Below the pieces are notes generated by a model. It was not told where the DNA came from and ran no database searches. It saw only the letters and a list, made by a program, of their open reading frames with translations. The translations under genes and the position numbers were made by a program. A stretch of 21,979 nucleotides of DNA from a virus. The DNA is taken from the IMG/VR virus record IMGVR_UViG_3300038302_000050, positions 1 through 21,979 of that record. One strand, written 5' to 3'. Shown one piece after another: positions 5,933 through 14,274 of this stretch. The stretch's first letter is position 1; every line of letters starts with the position of its first letter.

Positions 5933-6655
5933 ATGGGAATAACTGCACAAGGAATGCGCCAGCCTGATATAGACGTTTTTTTAAGGGCTGTTGATGATTT
6001 AGCTGATGAACTAAAGGCCGACAGAACTTTATCATTCTCAAGCTATTTAGAGCTATGTAATAAGTTAGATAGCGATGCTACGGTTGGTGATACAGACTAC
6101 TTTGACACATTGGCTGATGCTGGTGCTACTGGATGGCCAGCAAATCCAACTGCTGCTGCTCTCGATGACTCAGTTTTTACAGATATTGATATGAGCCAGG
6201 AAGACATGGTGACTTTTATTGCTGCTGCCGAATTGCTCATTAATGAGTTGAGAACAGACAGAACTACACAGGCAACTAGCTTCGCTGCGTTTATGGCTAA
6301 ACTCGATTTAGATTCAGGTGTCACTGATACTGATTATGCTGCCGTGCTTGACGTTGGAGGCACTGGTGCTGCATGGCCAGCTAATCCTGCTTCGGCAGCT
6401 ATTGACGATGCTTTATTGTCAGCGCAGGGCGTAAGCCAGCCAGACCTTTATGCCGTTTTAGCTGCAACGCAAGCACTGGCAAATGAGTTGAGAACAGATA
6501 GAACTACGCAATCAGCGAGTTACGCTGCATTACTTGCCAAGCTCGATGCTGATGGTTTAACCGATACAGATTACGCTGCCGTACTTGGCATTGGTGGAAC
6601 AGGCGATGCATGGCCAGCCAATCCAGCTTCAGCAGCTTTAGATTTAACCGCTTAA
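5933..6655 (+). CDS. Three-repeat protein (3 x ~80 residues) next to portal
   Basis: This encodes 240 residues built almost wholly from three tandem units at about 8-79, 88-159 and 168-238. Each unit is a helical pair followed by the signature ELRTDRTTQ-x-S-x-AA-xx-AKLD-x-D-x(1-3)-TDTDYAAVL and then GGTG-x-AWPANPASAA-x-DD; unit 1 is the most diverged. Units 2 and 3 are also alike in DNA, with an exact 240-base offset, indicating recent duplication. Similar LRTD...AKLDAD-GVTDTDY units occur in many unnamed phage proteins; no function is established to my knowledge. An AAGGAG SD lies 6 bases before the ATG. Its place between portal and scaffold suggests a head or neck role. The stop codon lies in a terminator stem. 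Confidence 0.8.
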   Translation: MGITAQGMRQPDIDVFLRAVDDLADELKADRTLSFSSYLELCNKLDSDATVGDTDYFDTLADAGATGWPANPTAAALDDSVFTDIDMSQEDMVTFIAAAELLINELRTDRTTQATSFAAFMAKLDLDSGVTDTDYAAVLDVGGTGAAWPANPASAAIDDALLSAQGVSQPDLYAVLAATQALANELRTDRTTQSASYAALLAKLDADGLTDTDYAAVLGIGGTGDAWPANPASAALDLTA

Positions 6656-6673
6656 CATAAGCGGAGCTTTTTG
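6648..6673 (+). terminator. Intrinsic terminator on the repeat-protein stop codon
   Basis: CCGCTTA and TAAGCGG form a perfect 7-bp stem with a 3-base loop, followed by AGCTTTTTG. The TAA stop at 6653-6655 is inside the hairpin. It would end or attenuate transcription from the packaging genes before scaffold and capsid. The short T-run suggests partial rather than complete termination, and no strong promoter is visible between it and the scaffold gene. Confidence 0.7.
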
Positions 6674-6750
6674 AAAATATTATAGCTTATTGATACTGCC
6701 GAGGTGGTAGTACAAGTTAATAGAATAGGACAAACCCAATGGAGGAACTT

Positions 6751-7500
6751 ATGCCTATTACAGAAGAAGAAAACAACGAGATTCAGAAGAAACTCGAAGA
6801 GCAGATCGAAGACGAAGATTCTAAGAAGGAATCCGATAAGGACAATCCTGGCGAGGACAACTCTTCATCCGATGACGACTCTAAACAAGATAAAACCTGG
6901 TGGGAACAGCGAGGTTTTGCGAGTGAAGAGAAAGCTATCGAAAGCTATGACAGCGCACAATCGCTGATTGGAAAACAGGGAACCGAATTAGGTGAACTTC
7001 GCAAGGTAAAGCCGGCTCCTGCCGAGGAGAAAAAGGAAGAACCTTACGATAAGTACGATCCTTATGATGAGGATAATGCTAAGTATTTCCAACAGAAATG
7101 GGCGCAAGAGGCAGTTGAGAAACGTGAAACCGAGAAGAAAGCTAATGACTCTAAGGTGAAAGCTGAAGAGGATAGGCTGGAAATGATCGGTGACTTCATA
7201 AAGAATCATCCCGATAAATCGAAGGCTGATTTAGAGAAGGTTGCTCAATTTGCCTATAAGAACGGTATCTACAATTTAGAACATGCGGATACTGTTATGA
7301 ATGCAAACGAATCGCATTCCAAAGAGACTGATAAAGTCCCTAATGGAAAGAAGAAGAGTGAGCAGATTAAGGAGCAGGTCGATACTCTCACCGATACTGG
7401 TGGTGGTGGAAAACCTGAGCCGAAGTATGCTGACAAGACTCAATCCGAATGGGGAAATATCCCGAAAGAAGAAAGGGAACAGGCTTTAAGGGATGCTTAA
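6751..7500 (+). CDS. Probable capsid scaffolding protein
   Basis: I start at ATG 6751 (249 residues) because GGAGG lies 5 bases upstream; ATG 6739, four codons earlier, is possible with AGGA 8 bases away. The product is extremely charged, with long stretches of Glu, Lys and Asp (EENNEIQKKLEEQIEDEDSK; KAEEDRL), and is predicted helical or coiled coil with a disordered acidic N-terminus. That composition, the length and the position between the portal block and the major capsid gene are the hallmarks of scaffolds, which guide shell assembly and then leave. Sequence alone cannot exclude another charged head protein. Confidence 0.75.
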   Translation: MPITEEENNEIQKKLEEQIEDEDSKKESDKDNPGEDNSSSDDDSKQDKTWWEQRGFASEEKAIESYDSAQSLIGKQGTELGELRKVKPAPAEEKKEEPYDKYDPYDEDNAKYFQQKWAQEAVEKRETEKKANDSKVKAEEDRLEMIGDFIKNHPDKSKADLEKVAQFAYKNGIYNLEHADTVMNANESHSKETDKVPNGKKKSEQIKEQVDTLTDTGGGGKPEPKYADKTQSEWGNIPKEEREQALRDA

Positions 7501-7518
7501 AATGAATAGGAGCCAATA

Positions 7519-7935
7519 ATGGCTGGAAAAACATATACCGCTTCTCTACTGAAGCAAGGTGGCTTACAAGTCCCTGCTGGCGGTTATCAATCCGCAGTGC
7601 TAGATTGTGCTGTTGATAATATCTCTAGTGGTGCTGTATGGCAAGCCCTCTCGATTCCCATTGGTTATATGGTGAAGAATGTGGGTATCGTCTGCTTGAC
7701 CGCAGAGGGTGGAACCTTAACTGTTGACATCGGTTTAACTGGTGGTGACGTTGATGGTTATATTGATGGTTTTGATGGTAACGTAGTTAATGGTATGGAC
7801 CAGAGTCTAGGCAGTGCATACGCCTTTACAGGTGGTGTATATCACGCTGCTGCCGATACTATTGATGTTCTTTTTAATGATGCTGCCGATGCTGCAAAAC
7901 TTCTTGTTTTTGCAGATTTCGTCAAGATAGCATAA
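7519..7935 (+). CDS. Small head protein, candidate decoration protein
   Basis: This encodes 138 residues with AGGAG 6 bases before the ATG, 12 bases before the capsid gene. The sequence is glycine- and aspartate-rich and strand-forming (PIGYMVKNVGIVCLTAEGGTLTVDIGLTGGDVDGYIDGF), with a closing strand KLLVFADFVKIA. This looks like a single compact beta-sandwich. Proteins of this pattern often lie beside capsid genes in phages and are assumed to decorate or stabilise the shell; I infer that role from position. It has no signal peptide or catalytic motif. A minor structural protein is the main alternative. Confidence 0.7.
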   Translation: MAGKTYTASLLKQGGLQVPAGGYQSAVLDCAVDNISSGAVWQALSIPIGYMVKNVGIVCLTAEGGTLTVDIGLTGGDVDGYIDGFDGNVVNGMDQSLGSAYAFTGGVYHAAADTIDVLFNDAADAAKLLVFADFVKIA

Positions 7936-7947
7936 GGAGATTAGAAA

Positions 7948-8943
7948 ATGAAAACTGGTGTAGCTAGTTGGGCTTCTGGTCTTCAAGTAGAAGAATGGAG
8001 CAAGGAACTTTACCATGAAGTGAACAAGGATCAGTTCTGGTCTAAATTCATGGGTACAGGTTCAAATAATGTTGTACAGGTCAAGAACGAGTTAAATGCT
8101 AAAAAGGGTGATACTATCCGGTTTGGTCTTCGCGCTCGTCTTTCTGGTAATGGTGTTGAAAACGATGATACTCTCGAAGGTAACGAAGAGAATATGCCTG
8201 TGTACGATTTCTCTGTTGTGGTTTCACAACTTAGAAATGCTGTACGCTCTGAAGGTGAAGAGTTCGAAGGTAAATATCTCTACAGTTTCCGCATGGAAGC
8301 TCTCGATGCACTCAAGGTATGGTTGGCTGAGATCAAAGATGGATACTTTTTCTCTGCTCTCGCATTGTCACCTACCAATGTGGTTGGTACTGCCAAGGCA
8401 AGTATCGCTACAACTGACCTATTAACTCCCGCGTTGATATCAAAGGCAAAGGCTCGCTGTAAGATTCCTACCGGAGACCACAGTCGCATTCGTCCTGTTC
8501 GGGTAGAAGGAAAATCATATTACATGATGATCGTATCCCCTGAGCAAGCCTATGACCTAAAACGCGATGCTGAATGGCTACAGGCACAGCGCGAAGCTGG
8601 TCCTCGCGGATCCACTAATCCTATCTTCACCGATTCAATGGGTGAGTTTGATGGTGTTCTCTTGTATGAGCATGAAGATGTGAGTACAGGCGATGATTAC
8701 GGTGGTTCAACGATTCACGGTGCAATGGCATCAATGGTTGGAGCGCAGGCACTTGTGCATGCAAACAACCGTCAGACAATTTGGCGTGAAAAAACATTCG
8801 ACTATGGTAATGAATTAGGTATCTCTGCTGGTTTTATGCAGAATCGCTATGATTCAAGTGCCACTGGTGGAAACATCAAAGCTGTTTTTAACAGTGTTGA
8901 TTTTGCCCATGTCGCTATTTACACTGCTGCAACTGATCTGTAA
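7948..8943 (+). CDS. Major capsid protein, N4-gp56-like family
   Basis: This 331-residue protein forms the head shell. Residues 53-100 carry the signature GDTIRFGLRARLSGNGV, DDTLEGNEENMPVYDF and SQLRNAVR, which I associate with the N4-gp56-type (DUF4043-like) major capsid proteins, an HK97-fold group. The rest fits: a capsid A-domain-like YYMMIVSPEQAYDLKRD-EWLQAQREA and a C-terminal ISAGFMQNRYDSSA. AAGGAGA is 8 bases before the ATG, giving strong translation, and an intrinsic terminator follows the stop, as is common for the most abundant virion protein. The family call is from motif memory, not a search. Confidence 0.88.
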   Translation: MKTGVASWASGLQVEEWSKELYHEVNKDQFWSKFMGTGSNNVVQVKNELNAKKGDTIRFGLRARLSGNGVENDDTLEGNEENMPVYDFSVVVSQLRNAVRSEGEEFEGKYLYSFRMEALDALKVWLAEIKDGYFFSALALSPTNVVGTAKASIATTDLLTPALISKAKARCKIPTGDHSRIRPVRVEGKSYYMMIVSPEQAYDLKRDAEWLQAQREAGPRGSTNPIFTDSMGEFDGVLLYEHEDVSTGDDYGGSTIHGAMASMVGAQALVHANNRQTIWREKTFDYGNELGISAGFMQNRYDSSATGGNIKAVFNSVDFAHVAIYTAATDL

Positions 8944-8957
8944 ATTGTAGGGTAACT

Positions 8958-8986
8958 AAAGGGGTGGTCTAACCATCACCCCTTTT
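8958..8986 (+). terminator. Intrinsic terminator after the major capsid gene
   Basis: AAAGGGGTG pairs with CACCCCTTT (9 bp) around a 10-base loop, and the 3' arm ends in a TTTT tract. It lies 15 bases after the capsid stop and 20 before the first adaptor gene. It would lower transcription of the tail genes relative to capsid. The short unpaired T-run suggests incomplete termination. Confidence 0.75.
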
Positions 8987-9005
8987 AATAAAAAAGAGGC
9001 ATCTA

Positions 9006-9623
9006 ATGGCATTAGCATTCGCAGATATACAAACAATACTAAGGACAAGGTTGTCCGAGGCATCGGCATCGGCATGGACTGATGCGGAACTTCAGGACTA
9101 TACATATCTTGCCGAACACGAGATCTTGCAACTTCTGCCATCGGATGCCTTTTTTGATATTCAAGAGGTAGAAGATGAAGTCGAGATTGGCTCTACCAAT
9201 TCTGTATTATTGCCATCGACTGCATTGATACAGCAACTAACCAATTTGATTATTTACGATTCAGCCCACGCTACCACATCTATAGTTAGATTAAGAATCA
9301 TCGAGCCTGGTAGAACTTCAGAGTACGCTGCAAGCACCACTAATCCTGTGTGTTGGTTTGAGGATGGGAAACTTTTCTACAGCCCTGATATGGCACCTGA
9401 TGGCGATACTACTATTAAATTTAGATTTACCCCCGCACCAACAGAAGGCGCAATAATTTTACCGGATCGATTCGCTAGTCTGATAGTCTCTTATGCTTTT
9501 GCATTGGCGATTGCGAGAGAAGATGTTGCGCAGTCTGCAACAGAGAAGAATGAATTTTATCAGAGAATTATGATGCTTGAGAGAAAAGAATTTGGAATGA
9601 ATAAATTGAATCGAGGCAGATAA
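9006..9623 (+). CDS. Head-tail adaptor-like protein 1
   Basis: This encodes 205 residues with AGAGG 6 bases before the ATG. Its organisation is that of podovirus adaptor/connector proteins, the ring that binds the portal bottom: an N-terminal helical pair with the TD-x-EL motif (SEASASAWTDAELQDYTYLAEHEILQ, about 17-42), a central beta region, and a C-terminal helical hairpin beginning LPDRFASLIVSYAFALAIARE near residue 152. Its stop overlaps the next ATG (TAATG), and two further genes of the same design follow. P22-gp4, T7-gp11 and SU10-adaptor proteins are the functional comparison; which is closest cannot be judged here. Confidence 0.72.
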   Translation: MALAFADIQTILRTRLSEASASAWTDAELQDYTYLAEHEILQLLPSDAFFDIQEVEDEVEIGSTNSVLLPSTALIQQLTNLIIYDSAHATTSIVRLRIIEPGRTSEYAASTTNPVCWFEDGKLFYSPDMAPDGDTTIKFRFTPAPTEGAIILPDRFASLIVSYAFALAIAREDVAQSATEKNEFYQRIMMLERKEFGMNKLNRGR

Positions 9624-10255
9624 TGGCACTCACTAGCATAACATTAGCGACTTTACGGAACGACCTTCGCGCTAGACTCCCCGAAGCAAACCGCAGTGAG
9701 ATACTTGACTCTGAACTTGACAGATTTTTAAACTTGGGACAGTATGATGTTGCTATGAAATTGTCAGGTATTAATAGTATTTGGTATGGAACGAAAGCAA
9801 CGGTCACTATATCATCCGGAACTATCGATATATCATCCCTAAGTATTATGAGAATTATCAAGCTCGTTGATGCCGATAATGGGCTTGTTCCGTTTTATGA
9901 TGAAAAGTATTTTACTGAACTTGGTGGTATTTGCGATTACGATGAGACAAGGGCTGTATCACATTTTGGTACTGAACTTGATGTCTTTGCCGGTTCTAGC
10001 GCACCCACAGTTGGTGTGTTGACATTATACTATTTCCGCAATCCAATTGCTATGACAAGCTCGCTGGCTATGGATGTGCCAATCGAGTTCCAGGACATGG
10101 TGGTTTCTTTTGCTGAGAAAAAAGCATTGCAGAGATTAGGGATGCCTACAGATGGGAAAGAACAAGAAATTATGATCAAGTGGAATGACCTTCAGAAAGC
10201 CTTTGGTAATGAACTCACATCTGAAAGAGCAGAGGAAAGGGGTAATGACCAGTGA
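9623..10255 (+). CDS. Head-tail adaptor-like protein 2
   Basis: This encodes 210 residues translated from an ATG overlapping the previous stop, with GAGG 7 bases upstream. It shares the layout of gene 9006: N-terminal TLRNDLRARLPEA and DSELDRFLNLGQYDVAMKL, a beta core (ATVTISSGTIDISSL, a pattern frequent in adaptors), and a C-terminal helix pair from PIEFQDMVVSFAEKKALQRLG at about 153, the same position as in its neighbour. It probably forms or extends the connector ring below the portal. Sequence divergence from its neighbours suggests distinct layers rather than interchangeable copies. Confidence 0.72.
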   Translation: MALTSITLATLRNDLRARLPEANRSEILDSELDRFLNLGQYDVAMKLSGINSIWYGTKATVTISSGTIDISSLSIMRIIKLVDADNGLVPFYDEKYFTELGGICDYDETRAVSHFGTELDVFAGSSAPTVGVLTLYYFRNPIAMTSSLAMDVPIEFQDMVVSFAEKKALQRLGMPTDGKEQEIMIKWNDLQKAFGNELTSERAEERGNDQ

Positions 10256-10875
10256 ATTTTAAACAAATTAGAAGTATTGTAAAACGCAATACTGACTCAG
10301 ATACTAAGAACATGCCCGACTCTTCTATTAACTTGATGATTAATTTAGCGCAAAAAGAAATTGTAAGACAGTCATTATCGCTAAAGGCGACTGATACTAT
10401 TACAACTGTTGCTGCTCAAGAGCAATACACATTGCCGACATTATTCCACAAGTCTACAATGGCAAAGGTAGCGAGTACATTCTTACAGTACACAACTGAA
10501 GAGTATATCCGGACACTCTATACCACAACTGCTGACACTGGACAACCATATTACTACTACATTGATCGTGAGGCTGATAAGTATGGGCTATACCCAATCC
10601 CATCAGCCGTGCAGACAGGGATATTTATGTATAGGGCATTACCTACCGTATTGACGGCTGATGCCGATGTTCCGGACATACATGAGGCTTACCATGACTT
10701 GATAGTTCTAGGGGCTTCTTATCGCGTTGCGAGCCAATTAAACAATATTGATTTGCATAATCATTTCCTGGCACTATTTAAAATGACAATGGGTGAGATG
10801 GCAAATGATATGTCATCGAGACAGGCAGAGTACACAGCGCCGATTATTACGAGTAAGGACCCATTAGATGTCTAG
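10252..10875 (+). CDS. Head-tail adaptor-like protein 3 (GTG start)
   Basis: This encodes 207 residues. It starts at a GTG that overlaps the previous stop (GTGA), with AAAGGGG upstream. It repeats the adaptor plan: N-terminal helices (DSSINLMINLAQKEIVRQSL), a beta core (YTLPTLFHKSTMAKV; KYGLYPIPSAVQTGIFMYRALPTVL) and a C-terminal helical hairpin VPDIHEAYHDLIVLGASYRVASQL from about 140. The phrase IFMYRALPTVLT-x-DADVPDI-HEAYHDLIV is typical of this class. It overlaps the nozzle-like gene by 8 bases, so it may be the layer contacting the tail tube. Confidence 0.72.
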   Translation: MNFKQIRSIVKRNTDSDTKNMPDSSINLMINLAQKEIVRQSLSLKATDTITTVAAQEQYTLPTLFHKSTMAKVASTFLQYTTEEYIRTLYTTTADTGQPYYYYIDREADKYGLYPIPSAVQTGIFMYRALPTVLTADADVPDIHEAYHDLIVLGASYRVASQLNNIDLHNHFLALFKMTMGEMANDMSSRQAEYTAPIITSKDPLDV

Positions 10876-13279
10876 GCTTGGCGAAGCACCTAGTATTCCT
10901 GTACCTCAGAACAAACCAATGCAACGGATTCGCTGGCGTGATTGGAGTGGTGGCTATAATTCTGAGGATGATCCATTAGATCTGCCGGATGGGTCTTCTG
11001 TAGAGATTACTAACTTCAATATAGATAAGCGTGGAAAATTGGTCGACATAAAGGGCTTGTCGGCGCTACTCTCAAATGTCCCAGCAGGATTGAGCATTGA
11101 GAGGGTTTTCCAGTACAAGGTGACAAAGCCTTCAGCACAGACAATAACGATAGTGATTGGACAGGTTAGCTCATTATGGAAGGTTTACGCTGTCAACACT
11201 ACTCTATTTGCAAGGCCTGCCGATGTAAGTGGATGGCGAGATTTGACTGAGTATGTTGCAGCAGGGGCAGGGGCGAGAACTGCAACTACAAACACTGTAT
11301 TGGATCTTGGCTCAATGAGTCAAGTGGCTAATGCTCAAAGAGGTTATTATATAATCAATTTAACCCAGGGTATCAGTTCTATAGTGACAGATAGTGTATA
11401 TGATACGTTAGGGTTGGGCTTATGGGATCTTACGACTGCTAATTCTCTTGGTGGTTCACCATCAGATGACATTCTTTTGATGCGTTATCCATTGATTGGC
11501 TATTATGCTCCTGCTGGCGCAGCTACCAGTTATGATTTAGATGTGGATGATGTTAATGACATTTCATTCTTGCTTGATAATGAAGACTTACGGATAAATT
11601 TTGGTTCGAGCAATGATCAAGAACGTGGATTATGGTTTGGGTATATAGATACCGACATTTTTTATGCTGCGAGTTCTCCTGCTGACACAACCAAAGCTCC
11701 TGGGTATTCTATGGCAGGGTGGGTATGTGAAAATCAAGATTTATTACGTGTTACTGGCGAGTCTCTCGTAGTAGGTTCCACAACCACTAACGACCCCCCA
11801 CCAGTAGATACTTACTATTTCAAAGCATCTTACATGTATGATGGACACCAAGAAGGACCCCCTAATACTTTTGATTCAGGAGTCCAAACGGTAGCGACTT
11901 CATCTGGCGAGTATCCATACGCTATCGCAAAAATGAATTTCTTTTTTAATACATTAGGCGCTACAGTCACTGATGAGTCACTTTATGTACAGGGAGGTAA
12001 TATTTCTGGTGCGCCGATGTTTATGTCGTACAGAATGACAGATGTTCTATTCTATGTGTCAACTGATGCTGTGAATTTTTACCTGTTTGAGAATACATCT
12101 CTCTTCTCAGAAACATCATGGCCTCCAGTGGTCGGTGCTGGATATACAGCATCATTAACAAATACAAAATGGGTCGCAAGAGGTGGCGAGTATTCTGACC
12201 GTACAGGATTTGGCTCGATGGATATAGCTGATGCTAGTGGTGTCGGTAGTTATCCGTCAGACCCAAAGGCTATTGGGTACTGTGATGTTCAGACTATGAT
12301 TCGTGGTCGCAGGATCGTTGGCTCAATGAGGCAACCTGTTAATGGTTCTTATGAGCAGTTTGTCTTTAGGCTTGCCGCAGCACAGCCTCACTCGAATGGA
12401 ACATGGAATAATGATGTATTCGGTCAGGATTTGGCATCTCATATTGATATACGAACTAAACAGGCTGATGCTGTAATGGGGCTTGAGGAACTTAATAGTG
12501 GACTGGTGGTATTAAAACAAAACTCTCTCCACTATATTGATTTCGGTGGTGGTCGCATGGCATCATGGACTATGCGTGTTGCCAATGACGAGGTTGGGTG
12601 TATAGCCAAGAGGTCAGTCGTTTCGGTGCCAGGTGGGATTATTTTCGCCGGCAAGGATAATATTTATTTCTTCGATGGTGTAAATACTGTACCAATCGCT
12701 ACTCCGTTTAAAAGTGATTACCAAGCTCTTAGTAGTAAAGTTAATTTCCAGGGTGCTTTTTTTGCAAAGCTAAATCAATATAGAATGATAGACCCGAACA
12801 CTGGTCTTGTCTATATTTTTAATCTGCAAAGTAAATCTTGGACTTTAGACAGTACGGTAAGTAGCGGTTCGGTTAATGATTTATTCTCAACTCCTGACGG
12901 TGAAATCTTATATACACTATCAATGCAATCATATAAGATGGAGCAGTCAGGCGGTATAGGTAATATAGCTGGGACAGTGAAGTCGCCAATAGTTGAGTTC
13001 GATAAAGACCGTGAGTGGATGGTAAAGAGTATTGACATTATCTCTAAAGGCACTGGAAATTTGACGGTTACTGTATATGGCAATTATGGCGCGACATCAT
13101 TGGGCAGCTTTACCATTACACAGACATCAGCTTTAGTCCAGAATCGAAAACGGATTTTTAAGAGATTAGATAATATCCAAATTAAAGTGACAACTACTAG
13201 CAATAGTAGCTACGATACCGAAATCAATGAGATTTCAGTTACTGCCGTACCAATCCGTAAACGCAGGACGGTGGCATAA
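10868..13279 (+). CDS. Tail nozzle / stabilisation protein (P22 gp10-like role)
   Basis: This 803-residue beta-rich protein probably forms the tail tube or nozzle beneath the adaptors. Residues 26-63 contain DWSGGYNSEDDPLDLPDGSS and the following NFNIDKRGKL, the usual opening of these proteins, where the chain reads 'G-G-N, list of values, N, G-x-L'. Residues about 535-620 (MGLEELNSGLVVLKQNSLHYI, then GCIAKRSVVSVPGGIIFAGKDNIYFFDG) repeat the beta-propeller-like blade pattern found in P22 gp10, T7 gp12 and SU10-type nozzle proteins. The C-terminus is basic (VPIRKRRTVA). Its ATG overlaps adaptor 3, and its stop overlaps the next start (TAATG). It might also be called tail tubular protein B. Confidence 0.75.
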   Translation: MSRLGEAPSIPVPQNKPMQRIRWRDWSGGYNSEDDPLDLPDGSSVEITNFNIDKRGKLVDIKGLSALLSNVPAGLSIERVFQYKVTKPSAQTITIVIGQVSSLWKVYAVNTTLFARPADVSGWRDLTEYVAAGAGARTATTNTVLDLGSMSQVANAQRGYYIINLTQGISSIVTDSVYDTLGLGLWDLTTANSLGGSPSDDILLMRYPLIGYYAPAGAATSYDLDVDDVNDISFLLDNEDLRINFGSSNDQERGLWFGYIDTDIFYAASSPADTTKAPGYSMAGWVCENQDLLRVTGESLVVGSTTTNDPPPVDTYYFKASYMYDGHQEGPPNTFDSGVQTVATSSGEYPYAIAKMNFFFNTLGATVTDESLYVQGGNISGAPMFMSYRMTDVLFYVSTDAVNFYLFENTSLFSETSWPPVVGAGYTASLTNTKWVARGGEYSDRTGFGSMDIADASGVGSYPSDPKAIGYCDVQTMIRGRRIVGSMRQPVNGSYEQFVFRLAAAQPHSNGTWNNDVFGQDLASHIDIRTKQADAVMGLEELNSGLVVLKQNSLHYIDFGGGRMASWTMRVANDEVGCIAKRSVVSVPGGIIFAGKDNIYFFDGVNTVPIATPFKSDYQALSSKVNFQGAFFAKLNQYRMIDPNTGLVYIFNLQSKSWTLDSTVSSGSVNDLFSTPDGEILYTLSMQSYKMEQSGGIGNIAGTVKSPIVEFDKDREWMVKSIDIISKGTGNLTVTVYGNYGATSLGSFTITQTSALVQNRKRIFKRLDNIQIKVTTTSNSSYDTEINEISVTAVPIRKRRTVA

Positions 13280-14262
13280 TGCTTGGCATTCAAGAAGTCG
13301 ATCAGATCAAGGCGCTCATACAGACTGAGATCGAAGACCGTAACGCGAGCACGCTTGTTTATGACAGACTCCCTGACATCAGGGATGGAAAGGATGGGTT
13401 CGAGGGTGAGATTAGATTATCGTTTGATAGAGCAGGGAAGGCATACCTAAGTGCATTTGTCAATAAAAAATGGCATACAGAGGAGATAAATATGGCAGAT
13501 TTTAATCCTAAGCCTTGGTATTTAAGAGTTGCCGAGGGAGAAATCCCAGGGTATTCATTGATCCATAAGTTCGGTGCTGGCACATTGACAACTACAATGT
13601 CGCCTATCACTAACGCTGGAACATATCAAACTCCATCGACAGTACAGGCATTGGAGGTTGTGTCTGATAATGCCAATGATACGGCAGCAGGAACAGGCGC
13701 GCAAGAGGTTACGCTGATCGGATTGGACTCAAGCTGGAATGAGGTCACGGTAGTTAAGGAGCTAAATGGAACCACAGCAGTTGCGTTAGGCGCTAATAGA
13801 TTCCGCATGTATCGATGGTATGTATCGAGGTCAGGTGTCTATGCTGACGAGTCGACTGGATCTCACGCAGGCATTCTCACATTACAAGGCACAGGTGGCG
13901 GTACGGTATGGGATACAATGCCAGTGACACCATTCCCTGTCGGTCAGTCGCAGATCGGTGTCGTTACTATTCCCGATGGATACGAAGGTAGATTGTTATC
14001 GAAGAATATTTTTGTTGATTCATCAAAAACTGCCGATATATACTTTTTTAAGAGGGAGCACACTGATGATGTGACAACTCCATTTTCTGGTACAATGAGA
14101 TTGGTAGAGCGAGAGGTCGGTATCTCGGGTGGATATGCGCTTACCACAGTTGCGCCTAAGGGTCCGTTCACTGGACCGTGTGACGTTGGTTTTATGGGTG
14201 TGATGAGTGTCGGAACATCTGAGTGTTCCGTTGAATTTGAAATGTTATTAAAGAAAATATAA
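13279..14262 (+). CDS. Beta-rich virion protein of unknown role
   Basis: This encodes 327 residues, coupled to the nozzle gene by TAATG. The first 75 residues are mixed helix and strand. The rest is a repetitive beta-sandwich-like region with the phrase LEVVSDNANDTAAGTGAQEV followed by TLIGLDSSWNEVTVVKELNG, and GTVWDTMPVTPFPVGQSQIG. I have seen this NDTAAGTGA-x-x-VTI-x-GLD style of sequence in structural proteins of marine phages, where it remains without defined function. The next 80 residues look like a second strand-rich domain (GRLLSKNIFVDSSKTADIYFFKRE). A tail accessory or short spike subunit is plausible from position. No enzymatic motif is seen. Confidence 0.65.
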   Translation: MLGIQEVDQIKALIQTEIEDRNASTLVYDRLPDIRDGKDGFEGEIRLSFDRAGKAYLSAFVNKKWHTEEINMADFNPKPWYLRVAEGEIPGYSLIHKFGAGTLTTTMSPITNAGTYQTPSTVQALEVVSDNANDTAAGTGAQEVTLIGLDSSWNEVTVVKELNGTTAVALGANRFRMYRWYVSRSGVYADESTGSHAGILTLQGTGGGTVWDTMPVTPFPVGQSQIGVVTIPDGYEGRLLSKNIFVDSSKTADIYFFKREHTDDVTTPFSGTMRLVEREVGISGGYALTTVAPKGPFTGPCDVGFMGVMSVGTSECSVEFEMLLKKI

Positions 14263-14274
14263 AGGTGGTGTAAG

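Noticed and set aside
6671-6700. Promoter before scaffold: TTGAAA and GATACT
   Set aside because: Spacing is only 15 bases and the -10 match is weak.
6704-6967. 87-codon basic frame overlapping the scaffold gene
   Set aside because: Its Lys/Arg-rich content is the out-of-frame reading of the acidic, purine-rich scaffold gene; no separate SD.
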